The notes below the pieces were generated by a model. The model ran no database searches and was not told the DNA's origin. It saw nothing but the letters and a program-made list of their open reading frames with translations. The position numbers and the translations under genes were made by a program. Shown here in pieces: positions 51,159 to 59,525 of a stretch of 64,000 bases of DNA (within the stretch, counting starts at the first letter, position 1; every line of letters begins with the position of its first letter). This DNA is from Streptomyces sp. ATexAB-D23 (GTDB lineage Bacteria; Actinomycetota; Actinomycetes; Streptomycetales; Streptomycetaceae): the NCBI RefSeq assembly GCF_000373645.1, contig NZ_KB892013.1:62001-126000 (forward strand). Reading direction: 5' to 3'.

Positions 51159-51581
51159 CTAATCAGGGCTGCTCGGGCTGTCCGCCGGATATTCCCCGGC
51201 CTGCTCCGGCCCACCGGCCGGGGTGCCCTGATGGAAGTACAAGCGCCAGCGCCCGCCGGTCCGCCGCCAGAGCGAACTGCGCCGGAACAGGCGGCCGTTG
51301 CGCTCGCTGACGTACGTCAGGTGGACCAGGCCGGGGGCGAGCAGCGTGCCGGACATCGCGGTGGCGACGCTCGGGCCGGTGTCGTCCTCGCCGGCGGCGG
51401 AAGTGACCGTCAGGATGGAAGTGCGGTCGTAGCGGCGGCCGGAGGCGCCGAATTCGGTGAACTCCGGGTCCAGAAGCGCGCGCACCGCTTCGGGTGATGC
51501 CCGTACCGCCGGTTCGAGCAGCCGCAGCTCGCCGCGCGTCGCGGCGCGTACGGCCTGCTCCTCCTCGTCGCTTCGCCTCAT
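51159..51581 (-). CDS. DUF4440/SnoaL-like (NTF2-fold) protein
   Basis: A 140-residue protein with the cone-shaped NTF2-like pattern of DUF4440: an acidic helix ending LLDPEFTEFGASGRRYDR, then strands SGTLLAPGLVHLTYVSERNG and SSLWRRTGGRWRLYFHQGTP. Many relatives are small enzymes or binding proteins without an assigned reaction. The ATG overlaps the stop of a truncated methyltransferase gene upstream. Confidence 0.82.
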   Translation of the reverse strand: MRRSDEEEQAVRAATRGELRLLEPAVRASPEAVRALLDPEFTEFGASGRRYDRTSILTVTSAAGEDDTGPSVATAMSGTLLAPGLVHLTYVSERNGRLFRRSSLWRRTGGRWRLYFHQGTPAGGPEQAGEYPADSPSSPD

Positions 51582-51811
51582 GCGCCCGACTGTACGGGCT
51601 GCCCCACGGCGAGCACCCGCACGCCGACCCAGTCGGCGTACGCCGAGGAGAAGTCGCCGGCACCCGCGCCGACGTCCAGCAGGGTCGCGCCCGGCGCGAG
51701 GTCCACCTCGGCCGCGACGGCCGCCCGCCAGGCGGTGAGCCCGTCGCGCGGGATCTCCCCGGCGAGGCGGTGACCCTCGGCGAAACGGCGGTCGGGAGCG
51801 GTCGCTTCCAC
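51578..51811 (-). pseudogene. Truncated SAM-dependent methyltransferase
   Basis: The 77-codon frame starts at GTG 51811 after GGGGAGAG. It carries a class I methyltransferase start (RFAEGHRLAGEIPRDGLTAW) and the SAM motif LLDVGAGAGDFSSAYADWVG, then stops at VQSGA. The remaining 150 or so residues of a normal enzyme are missing. The stop overlaps the next gene's start, so the fragment may still be translated and couple that gene. It is most likely a decaying copy. Confidence 0.65.
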
Positions 51812-52016
51812 GGGGCTCTCCCCCCAGCCGCGATCGGGCGGGCGGCGGGCGGCCGGCCCCGTCGCGCCTCGTCGGCGGATGCCGGCGAGCACCCCGCCAG
51901 TTGTCTGGGCCAAGCGGGGCTCGACATGGCACCTCGCCCGCTTCGGGCCGGATCGTCCCAGGGATCGGCGCACCCAGTTCATAGGATTCTCAGGCAACCC
52001 GGATACGGTGTGCGGC

Positions 52017-52928
52017 GTGACCCAGACGAGCCCGCCCGGCTGGCATCCAGACCCCGGGTATTCAGGATTTGGCCCCCGCCAGGAGCGCTGGTGGGACGGC
52101 ACCCAGTGGACCGACCACCTGCGCGTGCCACCGGCGTCCGTACGCAGCCGCCGGCTACGCGTCGGCGCCGGCATCACCGCCGCCGTGGTGGTGCTCGCCG
52201 CCATCGGGGGCGGTGTCTATCTGCTGACGGACGACTCGGGCGGCAAGAGCGACACCACGGCCTCCGCGCCTTCCGACTCCCCCTCCCCCGGCCCCGACCG
52301 GCAGCGCGGCGGGCCCGGCGGCGGGAACGGCGAGGACGGCGACAGCGGCGGAAGCGGCGGCGGGCGCGAGACGCCGGAGCAGCCGCAGACCGAGGACGGC
52401 TTCGCGACGGACCTGGCCAGCGGCATCAGCATCCCGGTCCCCGACGGCTGGGAGGGCGAGTCGGGCATGGGCGCCGGGGTGACCACCGGTTCGTACGCCT
52501 GCCCCGGTGACACCGCCAAGAAGTGCGTGCGCGGCGGGGTGTTCTCCGTCCCGGCCCAGGCGCTCGAACTGACCACCAGGACCGCGAAGGCGACCGCCGA
52601 GAAGGACATCGAGGACAACGCCGAGCAGTCCTACGGCGGGAAGATCTACGGCGGCATCACCTCGCACCAGCAGTTGAAGTCCGAGGCGGTCACGGTGGCC
52701 GGCCAGCAGGGCTACCGGGTGCGGTGGAAGGTGGTGACGAAGAACGGCGACGACGGCTACGTCGAGTCGCTCGCCTTCCCCTCGCCGCTGTCCAAGGACA
52801 TGCTGGTCGTCGTCCGCTCGGGGTTCGACATCAACACCAAGGCCCCGGAACTGTCCGTCCTGGACGACATCACCAAGGGCATCAAGGCGGCGTCGGGTGC
52901 GGGCTCGGACCGCGGCACCAACGCCTGA
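52017..52928 (+). CDS. DUF2510 membrane-anchored protein with extracytoplasmic domain
   Basis: A 303-residue protein. It opens with a DUF2510 motif (PPGWHPDPGYSGFGPRQERW and WDGTQWT), then one membrane helix (ITAAVVVLAAIGGGVYLLT, about residues 53-71). A Ser/Pro/Gly-rich linker and an extracytoplasmic domain of about 170 residues (ISIPVPDGWEGESG onward) follow. DUF2510 is common at the N-terminus of actinomycete membrane proteins; the outer domain resembles no enzyme I know. A -10-like TACGGT hexamer ends 7 bp before the GTG, so translation may be leaderless. Confidence 0.82.
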   Translation: MTQTSPPGWHPDPGYSGFGPRQERWWDGTQWTDHLRVPPASVRSRRLRVGAGITAAVVVLAAIGGGVYLLTDDSGGKSDTTASAPSDSPSPGPDRQRGGPGGGNGEDGDSGGSGGGRETPEQPQTEDGFATDLASGISIPVPDGWEGESGMGAGVTTGSYACPGDTAKKCVRGGVFSVPAQALELTTRTAKATAEKDIEDNAEQSYGGKIYGGITSHQQLKSEAVTVAGQQGYRVRWKVVTKNGDDGYVESLAFPSPLSKDMLVVVRSGFDINTKAPELSVLDDITKGIKAASGAGSDRGTNA

Positions 52929-52947
52929 CCCCGCGAAGGCCGGACCA

Positions 52948-52979
52948 TACGTCCCGGGTTGCTGAGTACCCGGGACGTA
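52948..52979 (+). terminator. Terminator hairpin after the DUF2510 gene
   Basis: A perfect 12-bp stem, TACGTCCCGGGT with ACCCGGGACGTA, and an 8-base loop lie 20 bp past the stop. Confidence 0.7.
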
Positions 52980-53025
52980 CGGTCTGAGTACGTCGTGCGG
53001 TCCCGCGTCACGGTCTGAGTACGTC
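52979..53025. repeat. 16-bp direct repeats with 31-bp period
   Basis: ACGGTCTGAGTACGTC occurs at 52979-52994 and again at 53010-53025, just upstream of a small membrane-protein gene. The first copy touches the terminator stem. A regulatory role is possible but untested. Confidence 0.6.
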
Positions 53026-53065
53026 AGCCGATCCCGGGGCGGGCCACGCGCGCTGAAATGGGGTC

Positions 53066-53347
53066 ATGGCTCCCGACGCACAGCGCCCGCGCATGCGGCA
53101 TGTCACCAGTGCCGGCACCACCCTGGCCCTCACACTCGCCCCGCTGGTGGTCGGCGTCCTGCTGGCGCGCACGATGGCCCTGGACCCGCACTCGCCCGTG
53201 AACGCCCTGATCACGCGGGGCGGCCGGGGCGCGGGTGTGTCGCCCGCCGAGTGGCGCGGCTGCGGCCGGAGCGCGATCCGCCGGTGCCGGGGCGTGTGGA
53301 AGCCCCTCACCCGGCGCGCCGGCCGTGCGCCGCGAGGCCGCGCCTGA
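53066..53347 (+). CDS. Small putative membrane protein
   Basis: A 93-residue product with one hydrophobic segment (TTLALTLAPLVVGVLLA, residues 18-34) and a very basic C-terminal half. Third-position GC is above 90% across the frame, which supports coding, and a GGGG sequence precedes the ATG. No family is recognised. A short helper protein or a mis-called frame are both possible. Confidence 0.45.
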   Translation: MAPDAQRPRMRHVTSAGTTLALTLAPLVVGVLLARTMALDPHSPVNALITRGGRGAGVSPAEWRGCGRSAIRRCRGVWKPLTRRAGRAPRGRA

Positions 53348-53434
53348 CGCACCGGGCCGCCTGCCGGTCGCGCCCGGTGCGGTACGGAACGGTCCCCGAA
53401 CCGCTGCGGGGCGGTGACGGTGCGGCCCCGGCCG

Positions 53435-53473
53435 AAAAACCGGTTCCCCCGTGCGTACCCGACTCCCTAGACT
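53435..53473 (+). promoter_or_regulatory. Candidate promoter of the EF-G paralogue leader (A-tract plus TAGACT -10)
   Basis: A -10 hexamer TAGACT (53468-53473) lies 18 bp after a weak -35 TTCCCC (53444-53449). An AAAAA tract at 53435-53439 sits just upstream of the -35. An AT-rich patch in that place is a feature of WhiB7-type promoters; the weak -35 would also fit activator dependence. This is suggestive only. Confidence 0.4.
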
Positions 53474-53537
53474 CGCCGCACATCGCGCGCCGGCCCTCCG
53501 CCGCCGCGCCCGCCGTGACCGTTGAGGGGAGAGCGCC

Positions 53538-53642
53538 GTGCGCCACCGCACCGCCGCCGTCGTCCCCCCGTCGCGGTTCGAGGTGATCCTGGTGTCTCAC
53601 GGGGTCCGGAGCCGGCTGCGCGGCCGGCCCCGGACCCCGTGA
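53538..53642 (+). CDS. 34-residue leader peptide ORF upstream of the EF-G paralogue
   Basis: The ORF has a strong GAGGGGAGAG ribosome site and a GTG start. It encodes MRHRTAAVVPPSRFEVILVS followed by HGVRSRLRGRPRTP and a TGA. Its last 15 codons lie inside a strong hairpin (53598-53641). Such a short translated ORF ending in a hairpin, 159 bp before a translation-factor gene, has the layout of ribosome-mediated attenuation, as known for several ribosome-protection and resistance genes. Expression and function are inferred. Confidence 0.6.
   Translation: MRHRTAAVVPPSRFEVILVSHGVRSRLRGRPRTP
53598..53641 (+). promoter_or_regulatory. Attenuator-like hairpin overlapping the leader ORF
   Basis: A perfect 12-bp outer stem (53598-53609 with 53630-53641) encloses a second GC stem (GCCGGC with GCCGGC-like arms). 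The left arm GGGTCCGG (53602-53609) can also pair with CCGGACCC at 53720-53727, giving a mutually exclusive fold further downstream. A third small hairpin, CCCCCG/CGGGGG, is at 53687-53704. Confidence 0.6.
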
Positions 53643-53801
53643 CGAACGCCCGGGTCCCGCACCTCTTCTGACATCCCGTCGCTCATCCCCCGTTGTCGCG
53701 GGGGCGGCGGGCTCACGGACCGGACCCGCCCCCTCATGGGGCACCGCCTCGTCCGGGCATCGCGCCGTCTTCTTCCGGATCATCCCGAAAGGCCACCGGC
53801 C

Positions 53802-55892
53802 GTGCGTACCGAACAGCACCGTCCCCTCGAATCCGCGCTCGACACCGTCCGTAACCTGGGCATCCTCGCCCACGTCGACGCGGGCAAGACCACCGTCACC
53901 GAGCGCATCCTCTACACCACCGGCACCACTCACAAGCGCGGCGAGGTCCACGACGGGACGACCGTCACGGACTTCGACCCGCAGGAACGCGACCGGGGCA
54001 TCACCATCTTCGCCGCGGCCGTCAGCTGTTCCTGGGCCGGTCACCGCATCAACCTCATCGACACTCCGGGGCACGTCGACTTCGCGGACGAGGTCGAACG
54101 TGCGCTGAGGGTGCTCGACGGGGCGATCGCGGTGTTCGACGCGGTCGCCGGGGTGGAGCCGCAGAGCGAGTCGGTGTGGCGCCAGGCCGACCGGCACGCC
54201 GTCCCGCGCATCGCCTTCGTCAACAAGCTCGACCGGGCGGGCGCCGACCTCGACACCGCGGTCGCCTCGATCCGGGAGCGGCTGCACACGGTCCCGCTCG
54301 TGGTCCAGCTGCCCATCGGCCGGGAGGACGGCTTCCGCGGGGTCGTGGACCTGCTGCGCATGCGCGCCCTGGTGTGGGCCGACGGCGGTGACACGTATGA
54401 GGAGACCGACGTGCCCGTCGGGCTGCGGGAGGAGGCCGGCCGGCGCCGGCGGCTGCTGGAGGAGGCGGTGGCGGAGCTGCACCCGGCCGCGCTGGAGGAG
54501 TTCTGCGCGGGGTCCGGCCTTGCGGAGCGGACGCTGGCCGGGGCGCTGCGGGATCTGACGCGGACCGGTGAGGGGGTCGTGGTGCTGTGCGGTTCGGCGT
54601 ACCGCAACCGGGGCGTGGAACCGTTGCTGGAGGCGGTCGTTGCGTACCTGCCCTCCCCCGCGGACGTGCCGCCGGTACGGGGTACGTCCGGCGGGACGGA
54701 GCAGGAGCGGGCCGCCGATCCGGCGGAGCCGTTCGCCGCGCTGGCGTTCAAGGTGAACGCGACCGCGACCGGCCGGCTGACATATCTGCGCGTGTACTCG
54801 GGGACGGTCGGGAAGGGGGAAACGGTGCTGGACGCCGGCACGGGGCGCCGCGAACGCGTCGGCCGCATCCTGCGGGTCCAGGCGGACCGGCATGTCGATG
54901 TGGACACGGCGGTGGCCGGGGACATCGTCGCGGTCATCGGCCCCAGGACCGTCCGCCCGGGTGCCACCCTGTGCGCGCCCGGTGCCCCGCTGGTCCTCGA
55001 ACCGCCCACGGTGGCCGACCCGGTCGTGTCCGTGGCGGTGGAGGCGCGGCGGAGCACGGACACGGAGCGGCTGATGGCGGCCCTGGTGCGGCTGGCCGAC
55101 GAGGACCCGTCGCTGGCCGTGCGGTCGGACCCGGAGACCGGTCAGACCCTTCTGTCCGGCATGGGCGAGCTGCATCTGGAGGTGGCCGCGGAGAAGGTCC
55201 GCCGCGACCACGGCCTCGATGTGCGGGTCGGCCGGCCGCAGGTCGCCCACCGCGAGACGCTCGTGCGCGGGATCTCCGGGCTGGTCTACCGGCATGTCAA
55301 ACAGGACGGCGGGGCCGGGCAGTTCGCGCACGTCGTCATCGACGTCGAACCGCTGGAGCCGACCGGCGGGGAGAGCGGCGAGGGGGAGGCGGAGTTCGCG
55401 TTCCGTTCGGCGGTCGTCGGCGGCCGGGTGCCGCAGGAGTACGTGCGGGCGGTCGAGGCAGGCTGCCGGGACGCCCTGGTGGAGGGCCCGCTCGGCGGGC
55501 ATCCGGTGACCGGGGTGCGGGTGACGCTGACCGATGGCGCCACCCACTCCAAGGACTCCTCGGAGATGGCGTTCCGTACGGCAGGGAGGTTCGCGCTCCG
55601 GGAGGCCCTGCGCGCCAGTGCGATGGTGCTGCTGGAGCCGGTGGCCGAGGTCACGGTCACCGTGCCCGACGACGCCGTCGGCGGGGTGCTCGGTGACCTG
55701 GCCGCCCGGCGCGGCCGGGTGTCCGGGTCCACCGCGCGGGCCGGCGCCGCGGTGATCACCGCGACCGTGCCGCTGGCCGAGCTGTTCGGTTACGCGACCC
55801 GGCTGCGCGGCCGGACGCGGGGCCGGGGGACGTTCACCACCCGGGCGACGGGGTACGCCCCCGTGCCCGCGGCGGTCTCCGGCACCGCCTAG
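53802..55892 (+). CDS. Elongation factor G paralogue (EF-G2-like ribosomal GTPase)
   Basis: A 696-residue translational GTPase, close to full EF-G length. The G motifs are complete: [13 protein letters not shown] (G1), RDRGITI (G2), DTPGHVDF (G3), NKLDRAGAD (G4) and GSAYRNRG (G5). Domains II to V follow, with [16 protein letters not shown] and the C-terminal region. The housekeeping fusA normally lies in the str operon with rpsL and tufA, which are absent here, so this is a second copy. Such paralogues may assist translocation under stress, ribosome recycling or drug protection. The leader ORF and hairpin upstream suggest induction when ribosomes stall. The GTG has an AAAGG site. Confidence 0.9.
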   Translation: MRTEQHRPLESALDTVRNLGILAHVDAGKTTVTERILYTTGTTHKRGEVHDGTTVTDFDPQERDRGITIFAAAVSCSWAGHRINLIDTPGHVDFADEVERALRVLDGAIAVFDAVAGVEPQSESVWRQADRHAVPRIAFVNKLDRAGADLDTAVASIRERLHTVPLVVQLPIGREDGFRGVVDLLRMRALVWADGGDTYEETDVPVGLREEAGRRRRLLEEAVAELHPAALEEFCAGSGLAERTLAGALRDLTRTGEGVVVLCGSAYRNRGVEPLLEAVVAYLPSPADVPPVRGTSGGTEQERAADPAEPFAALAFKVNATATGRLTYLRVYSGTVGKGETVLDAGTGRRERVGRILRVQADRHVDVDTAVAGDIVAVIGPRTVRPGATLCAPGAPLVLEPPTVADPVVSVAVEARRSTDTERLMAALVRLADEDPSLAVRSDPETGQTLLSGMGELHLEVAAEKVRRDHGLDVRVGRPQVAHRETLVRGISGLVYRHVKQDGGAGQFAHVVIDVEPLEPTGGESGEGEAEFAFRSAVVGGRVPQEYVRAVEAGCRDALVEGPLGGHPVTGVRVTLTDGATHSKDSSEMAFRTAGRFALREALRASAMVLLEPVAEVTVTVPDDAVGGVLGDLAARRGRVSGSTARAGAAVITATVPLAELFGYATRLRGRTRGRGTFTTRATGYAPVPAAVSGTA

Positions 55893-55893
55893 A

Positions 55894-55929
55894 GGCAGGT
55901 CCCGCCCGCGGGAGCGGGCGGGACCTGCC
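55894..55929. terminator. Bidirectional terminator hairpin
   Basis: A perfect 16-bp stem (55894-55909 with 55914-55929) with loop GGGA lies between the convergent EF-G paralogue and GAPDH genes. Confidence 0.85.
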
Positions 55930-55934
55930 GTCCG

Positions 55935-57380
55935 TCAGGCGACCGGCACCGGGTAGGTCGGGTACTCGACCCCGGAGACGTACTGCACGACCCGGATGAC
56001 CTGGCAGGAGTAGCCGAACTCGTTGTCGTACCAGAGGTAGAGGATCGCGTTGTCGCCGTCGACCTGGGTGGGGCCCGCGTCGACGATGGAGGCGTGGCGT
56101 GAGCCGATGAAGTCGCTCGACACCGCGTCGGGGGCGGTGGTGAAGTCGATCTGCCGCTTGAGCGGGGAGGTCAGCGACACGTCGCGGAGGTAGTCGAGCA
56201 CCTCGGCGCGGTTGGTCTCGCGGCCGAGCTTCAGGCTGAGGATCGCGATGGAGACGTCCGGTACGGGGACCCGGATCGAACTGCCCGTGATCGTCGCCTC
56301 CAGGTCGGGCAGCGCCTTGGCGACGGCGGAGGCGGCGCCCGTCTCGGTGATGACCATGTTGAGCGGCGCGGAGCGGCCCCGGCGGTCGGAGCCGTGGTAA
56401 TTGTCCAGCAGGTTCTGGTCGTTGGTGAACGAGTGGATGGTCTCCACATGGCCGCGCAGCACGCCGTACTCGTCCGCCATCGCCTTCAGCGGAGGCACGA
56501 TCGCGTTGGTCGTGCAGGAGGCGCAGGAGATGATCTGCTCGTCCGGCTTGATCGTCTCGTGGTTGACGCCGTGGACGACGTTGAGGACGTCGCCCTTGCC
56601 CGGCGCGGTCAGGACGACCTTGGCGATGCCCGGCCGCAGGTGCTTCGAAAGCCCCTCGCGGTCACGCCACTTGCCGGTGTTGTCGATGAGGATCGCGTCG
56701 TTGACGCCGTAGGCCGTGTAGTCCACCGACGTCGGGTCGTCGGAGTAGATGACCTGGATCTCGTTGCCGTTGGCGATGATCCGGCTGTTGGCCTCGTCCA
56801 CGGTGATCGTGCCCTGGAACTGGCCGTGGATGGAGTCCCGGCGCAGCAGCGAGGCGCGCTTGACGATGTCCTGGCCCGCACCCTTGCGGACGACGATGGC
56901 GCGCAGCCGCAGGCCGTTGCCGGAGCCGGCCTTCTCGATGAGCAGCCGGGCGAGGAGGCGGCCGATGCGGCCGAAGCCGTAGAGGACGACATCGCGCGGC
57001 TCGCGGCGCTCGACCCTGTCGGCTCCGGTGGCGCCGGCGACGGCCTCGGCGGTGAACTCCGCGGCGCTGAGGCCGCGGTCGTCCGCCTTGTACGTCGCGG
57101 CGAGCATGCCGATGTCGATCTGGGAGGGGCCGAGGTCCAGTGTGGTGAGGGCCTGCAGGAAGGGCAGGGTCTCGGTGACCGAGAGCTCGGCGCCGTCGAT
57201 CTGCCGGGCGAATCGGTGGGTCTTGAGGATGCTCACCACCGACTTGTTCACCAGGGAGCGGCTGTGCAGGAGGACGGTGACGTCCCGCTCCCGGTGCAGC
57301 TTCCCGATGATCGGGATCATCGACTCCGCGATTTCCTCGCGGTTCTTCCAGTTGGTGAACGCGTCGTCATTGACAGTCAC
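55935..57380 (-). CDS. Long-form glyceraldehyde-3-phosphate dehydrogenase
   Basis: A 481-residue GAPDH; the classical enzyme has about 335. About 130 extra residues form an N-terminal helical domain (NWKNREEIAESMIPIIGKLH through DDRGLSAAEFTAE). The NAD fingerprint VVLYGFGRIGRLLARLL follows, the catalytic Cys is in SCASCTTNAIVPP near residue 289, and the final segment is WYDNEFGYSCQV. Corynebacterial GapB-like long forms share this build and may favour the gluconeogenic direction or NADP. The ATG start has no strong ribosome site. A separate short GAPDH for glycolysis is presumably elsewhere. Confidence 0.9.
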   Translation of the reverse strand: MTVNDDAFTNWKNREEIAESMIPIIGKLHRERDVTVLLHSRSLVNKSVVSILKTHRFARQIDGAELSVTETLPFLQALTTLDLGPSQIDIGMLAATYKADDRGLSAAEFTAEAVAGATGADRVERREPRDVVLYGFGRIGRLLARLLIEKAGSGNGLRLRAIVVRKGAGQDIVKRASLLRRDSIHGQFQGTITVDEANSRIIANGNEIQVIYSDDPTSVDYTAYGVNDAILIDNTGKWRDREGLSKHLRPGIAKVVLTAPGKGDVLNVVHGVNHETIKPDEQIISCASCTTNAIVPPLKAMADEYGVLRGHVETIHSFTNDQNLLDNYHGSDRRGRSAPLNMVITETGAASAVAKALPDLEATITGSSIRVPVPDVSIAILSLKLGRETNRAEVLDYLRDVSLTSPLKRQIDFTTAPDAVSSDFIGSRHASIVDAGPTQVDGDNAILYLWYDNEFGYSCQVIRVVQYVSGVEYPTYPVPVA

Positions 57381-57461
57381 AGGTTTATCTTTCGAGCTAG
57401 GAGGCGCTCATATGGTAACCAGACCTTGTTCTGATCATCGAACCGGCCTCGCCTCCTGCGC

Positions 57462-58469
57462 TCACCCCGCTTCGGACCCCGCCTCCTCGACCCGCACCGG
57501 CCGTCCGGTACGCCGGGAGCGGTCGGCGGCCTCGGCGATCAGCAGCGCGGCCAGGGCGTCGGCCCCGGTGCACGGGCTGGGCCGCAGACCGGCGGCCACC
57601 TCGGTGAACGCGGTCAGTTCGGCGACGTACGCCGTACGGAAGCGGCTGAGGAAACCGTCGTGCCGGCCGGATCCCGGCGTGGGTCCGCCGGCCGTGGTCC
57701 GCAGCGGGGTGCGGGCATCGAAGCCGGTGGCCAGGGTGCCCAGGGAGCCGGCGACCTCCATGCGCACGTCGTAGCCGGCGCCGTTGTAGCGGGTGGCGGT
57801 GCAGCTGACCAGCGTCCCGTCGTCCAGGGTGAGGACGGCGACGGCGGTGTCCACGTCGTCCGCCGCGGCGAAGGAGGCGTCGCCCCGGTTGGCACCGGTG
57901 GCGCTGACCTCGACGACCTCCCGGCCGGTCACCCAGCGCACGATGTCGAAGTCGTGCACGGCGCAGTCCCGGAAGATCCCGCCGGACAGCCGCAGATAGC
58001 CGGCGGACGGCGGGGCGGGGTCGGCGGTACAGGCCCGTACGATGTGCAGCCGGCCCAGCTCCCCGGCGGCGACGGCGTCCCGCAGGGCGGTGTACCCGGC
58101 ATCGAAACGGCGCTGGAAGCCGACCTGGAGCGGCACGCCGGAGACGGCGAGGTCGGCCAGCAGGACGCGGGTCCCGGCGAGGGTGGCGGCGATCGGCTTC
58201 TCGCAGAAGACGGGCACCCCGGCAAAAGCGGCGGCGCGCACGAGGTCGGCGTGGGCAGCGGTGGGGGCAGCGATCACGACACCGTCGAGGCCCGAGGCGA
58301 GCATCGCGTCGAGGTCCCCGGCGTGCTCGGCGCCGAGTTTTCCGGCGAGTTCGCGGGCCTGCTGCTCGACGGCGTCATGGAGGACGAGGCGGTCGACGGC
58401 CGGCAGCGCGGTCAGGGTCTCGGCATGGAACGCGCCGATGCGGCCGGTTCCGATGAGTCCGATGCGCAT
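57462..58469 (-). CDS. Gfo/Idh/MocA-family dehydrogenase, inositol 2-dehydrogenase-like
   Basis: A 335-residue sugar or cyclitol dehydrogenase. It starts with the NAD motif RIGLIGTGRIGAFHAETL and has the EKP motif (GVPVFCEKPIAATL) with the active-site Lys. It continues with QVGFQRRFDAGY and GGIFRDCAVHDFDIVRWV, which holds the Asp and His of the catalytic site. This is the pattern of IolG-type myo-inositol dehydrogenases, but other polyols are possible. It is divergent from a GntR/UTRA gene that probably controls it; the 178-bp gap holds an inverted repeat at 58566-58587. Confidence 0.87.
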   Translation of the reverse strand: MRIGLIGTGRIGAFHAETLTALPAVDRLVLHDAVEQQARELAGKLGAEHAGDLDAMLASGLDGVVIAAPTAAHADLVRAAAFAGVPVFCEKPIAATLAGTRVLLADLAVSGVPLQVGFQRRFDAGYTALRDAVAAGELGRLHIVRACTADPAPPSAGYLRLSGGIFRDCAVHDFDIVRWVTGREVVEVSATGANRGDASFAAADDVDTAVAVLTLDDGTLVSCTATRYNGAGYDVRMEVAGSLGTLATGFDARTPLRTTAGGPTPGSGRHDGFLSRFRTAYVAELTAFTEVAAGLRPSPCTGADALAALLIAEAADRSRRTGRPVRVEEAGSEAG

Positions 58470-58565
58470 GCGTGAGTGCCTCCGGTTCGGGAAGAGGGCC
58501 GGGTGGCTGCCGCCCCTGACGTGCATCGTCTTTGTATCCTCGCCGCGCACGGAGAGTCAAGATTT

Positions 58566-58587
58566 TGTACTGACATATATACGTACA
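58566..58587. promoter_or_regulatory. Candidate GntR operator (TGTAC...GTACA inverted repeat)
   Basis: A 22-bp AT-rich element has TGTAC and GTACA at its ends, with TATATA inside. It lies between the divergent dehydrogenase and GntR genes, 60 bp before the regulator's start. A related TACATCGATGTA palindrome precedes the secreted hydrolase gene. Confidence 0.5.
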
Positions 58588-58647
58588 GAGCTTGAGTCGA
58601 ACATGCGGCATACTGAGCGGGTGGCACAACCTTCCGAGGAGTCCGGC

Positions 58648-59391
58648 ATGGAGCCGATCACCAGGCTGATCAGCATCGACCGAAGCAGCCCGGTGCCGCT
58701 GTACTTCCAGTTCGCGCAGCAGCTCCAACGCCTCATCGAGGACGGCACGCTGGCGCCGGGCGCCCGCCTGGAGAACGAGATCTCCCTCGCGGACCGGTTC
58801 GGCCTCTCCCGCCCGACGATGCGTCAGGCGATGCAGCACCTGGTGGACAAGGGGCTGCTGGCCCGCAAGCGCGGCGTGGGGACCCAGGTCGTCAACAGCC
58901 GGGTGCGTCGGCCGGTCGAGCTGACCAGCCTCTTCGAGGACCTGCTGCGCGAGAACCGCCGGCCGCGCAGCGAGGTCCTCTCCCTGCGGACCGCGCCCGC
59001 CGCCGGCCGGGTGGCCGCGGCCCTCCGGGTCGAACCCGGGACGGACACCGTGGCGCTGCGCAGGCTGCGGTACGCGGACGACGAACCGATCGCGCTCATG
59101 GAGAACCACCTGCCGGCGGATCTGCTGGACCTCACCGAGGAGAACCTGGCCGAGCGCGGGCTCTACGCCCTGTTCCGGCAGGCCGGCATCGCGCTGCGCT
59201 CCGCCGAGCAGACCATCGGGGCGCGCAGGGCCACGGCGGCGGAGTCCCGTCTGCTGACGGAGTCGCGCGGCGGCACCCTGCTCACCATGGAGCGCACGGC
59301 CCTGGACGACGGTGGCCGGCCAGTGGAATTCGGCTCCCACCTCTACCGGGCGTCCCGGTACTCCTTCGAGATGACGCTGACCGCTTCCTGA
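58648..59391 (+). CDS. GntR/HutC-type (UTRA) transcriptional regulator
   Basis: A 247-residue regulator. The winged helix spans residues 12-80 (PLYFQFAQQLQRLIEDGTLA, then SRPTMRQAMQHLVDKGLLAR). The UTRA ligand domain follows, with FGSHLYRASRYSFEM at its end. The UTRA group usually senses phosphorylated or free sugars, which suits the sugar-active neighbours. The ATG at 58648 was chosen for its GAGGAG site; ATG 58603 and GTG 58621 lie upstream in frame. Confidence 0.87.
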   Translation: MEPITRLISIDRSSPVPLYFQFAQQLQRLIEDGTLAPGARLENEISLADRFGLSRPTMRQAMQHLVDKGLLARKRGVGTQVVNSRVRRPVELTSLFEDLLRENRRPRSEVLSLRTAPAAGRVAAALRVEPGTDTVALRRLRYADDEPIALMENHLPADLLDLTEENLAERGLYALFRQAGIALRSAEQTIGARRATAAESRLLTESRGGTLLTMERTALDDGGRPVEFGSHLYRASRYSFEMTLTAS

Positions 59392-59443
59392 GCCGGGCGC
59401 GGACTTGGGACCGGCACGGGACAGCGGAGCCCGCACGCCTGTT

Positions 59444-59455
59444 TACATCGATGTA
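59444..59455. promoter_or_regulatory. Palindrome TACATCGATGTA upstream of the secreted hydrolase
   Basis: A perfect 12-bp palindrome lies 70 bp before the start of the secreted hydrolase gene. It shares the GTAC/TGTA character of the element at 58566-58587 and could bind the adjacent GntR/UTRA protein. Confidence 0.45.
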
Positions 59456-59525
59456 CATGCGGCTCTACTGTTTCGCCGTCAGCAGCGGCAACCCCCACGC
59501 CTCCGTGCCCCGAGGAAGGAAGCCT

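Noticed and set aside
53307-55547. Minus-strand open frame of 746 codons opposite the EF-G paralogue
   Set aside because: It contains no motifs, and the plus strand has all five G motifs.
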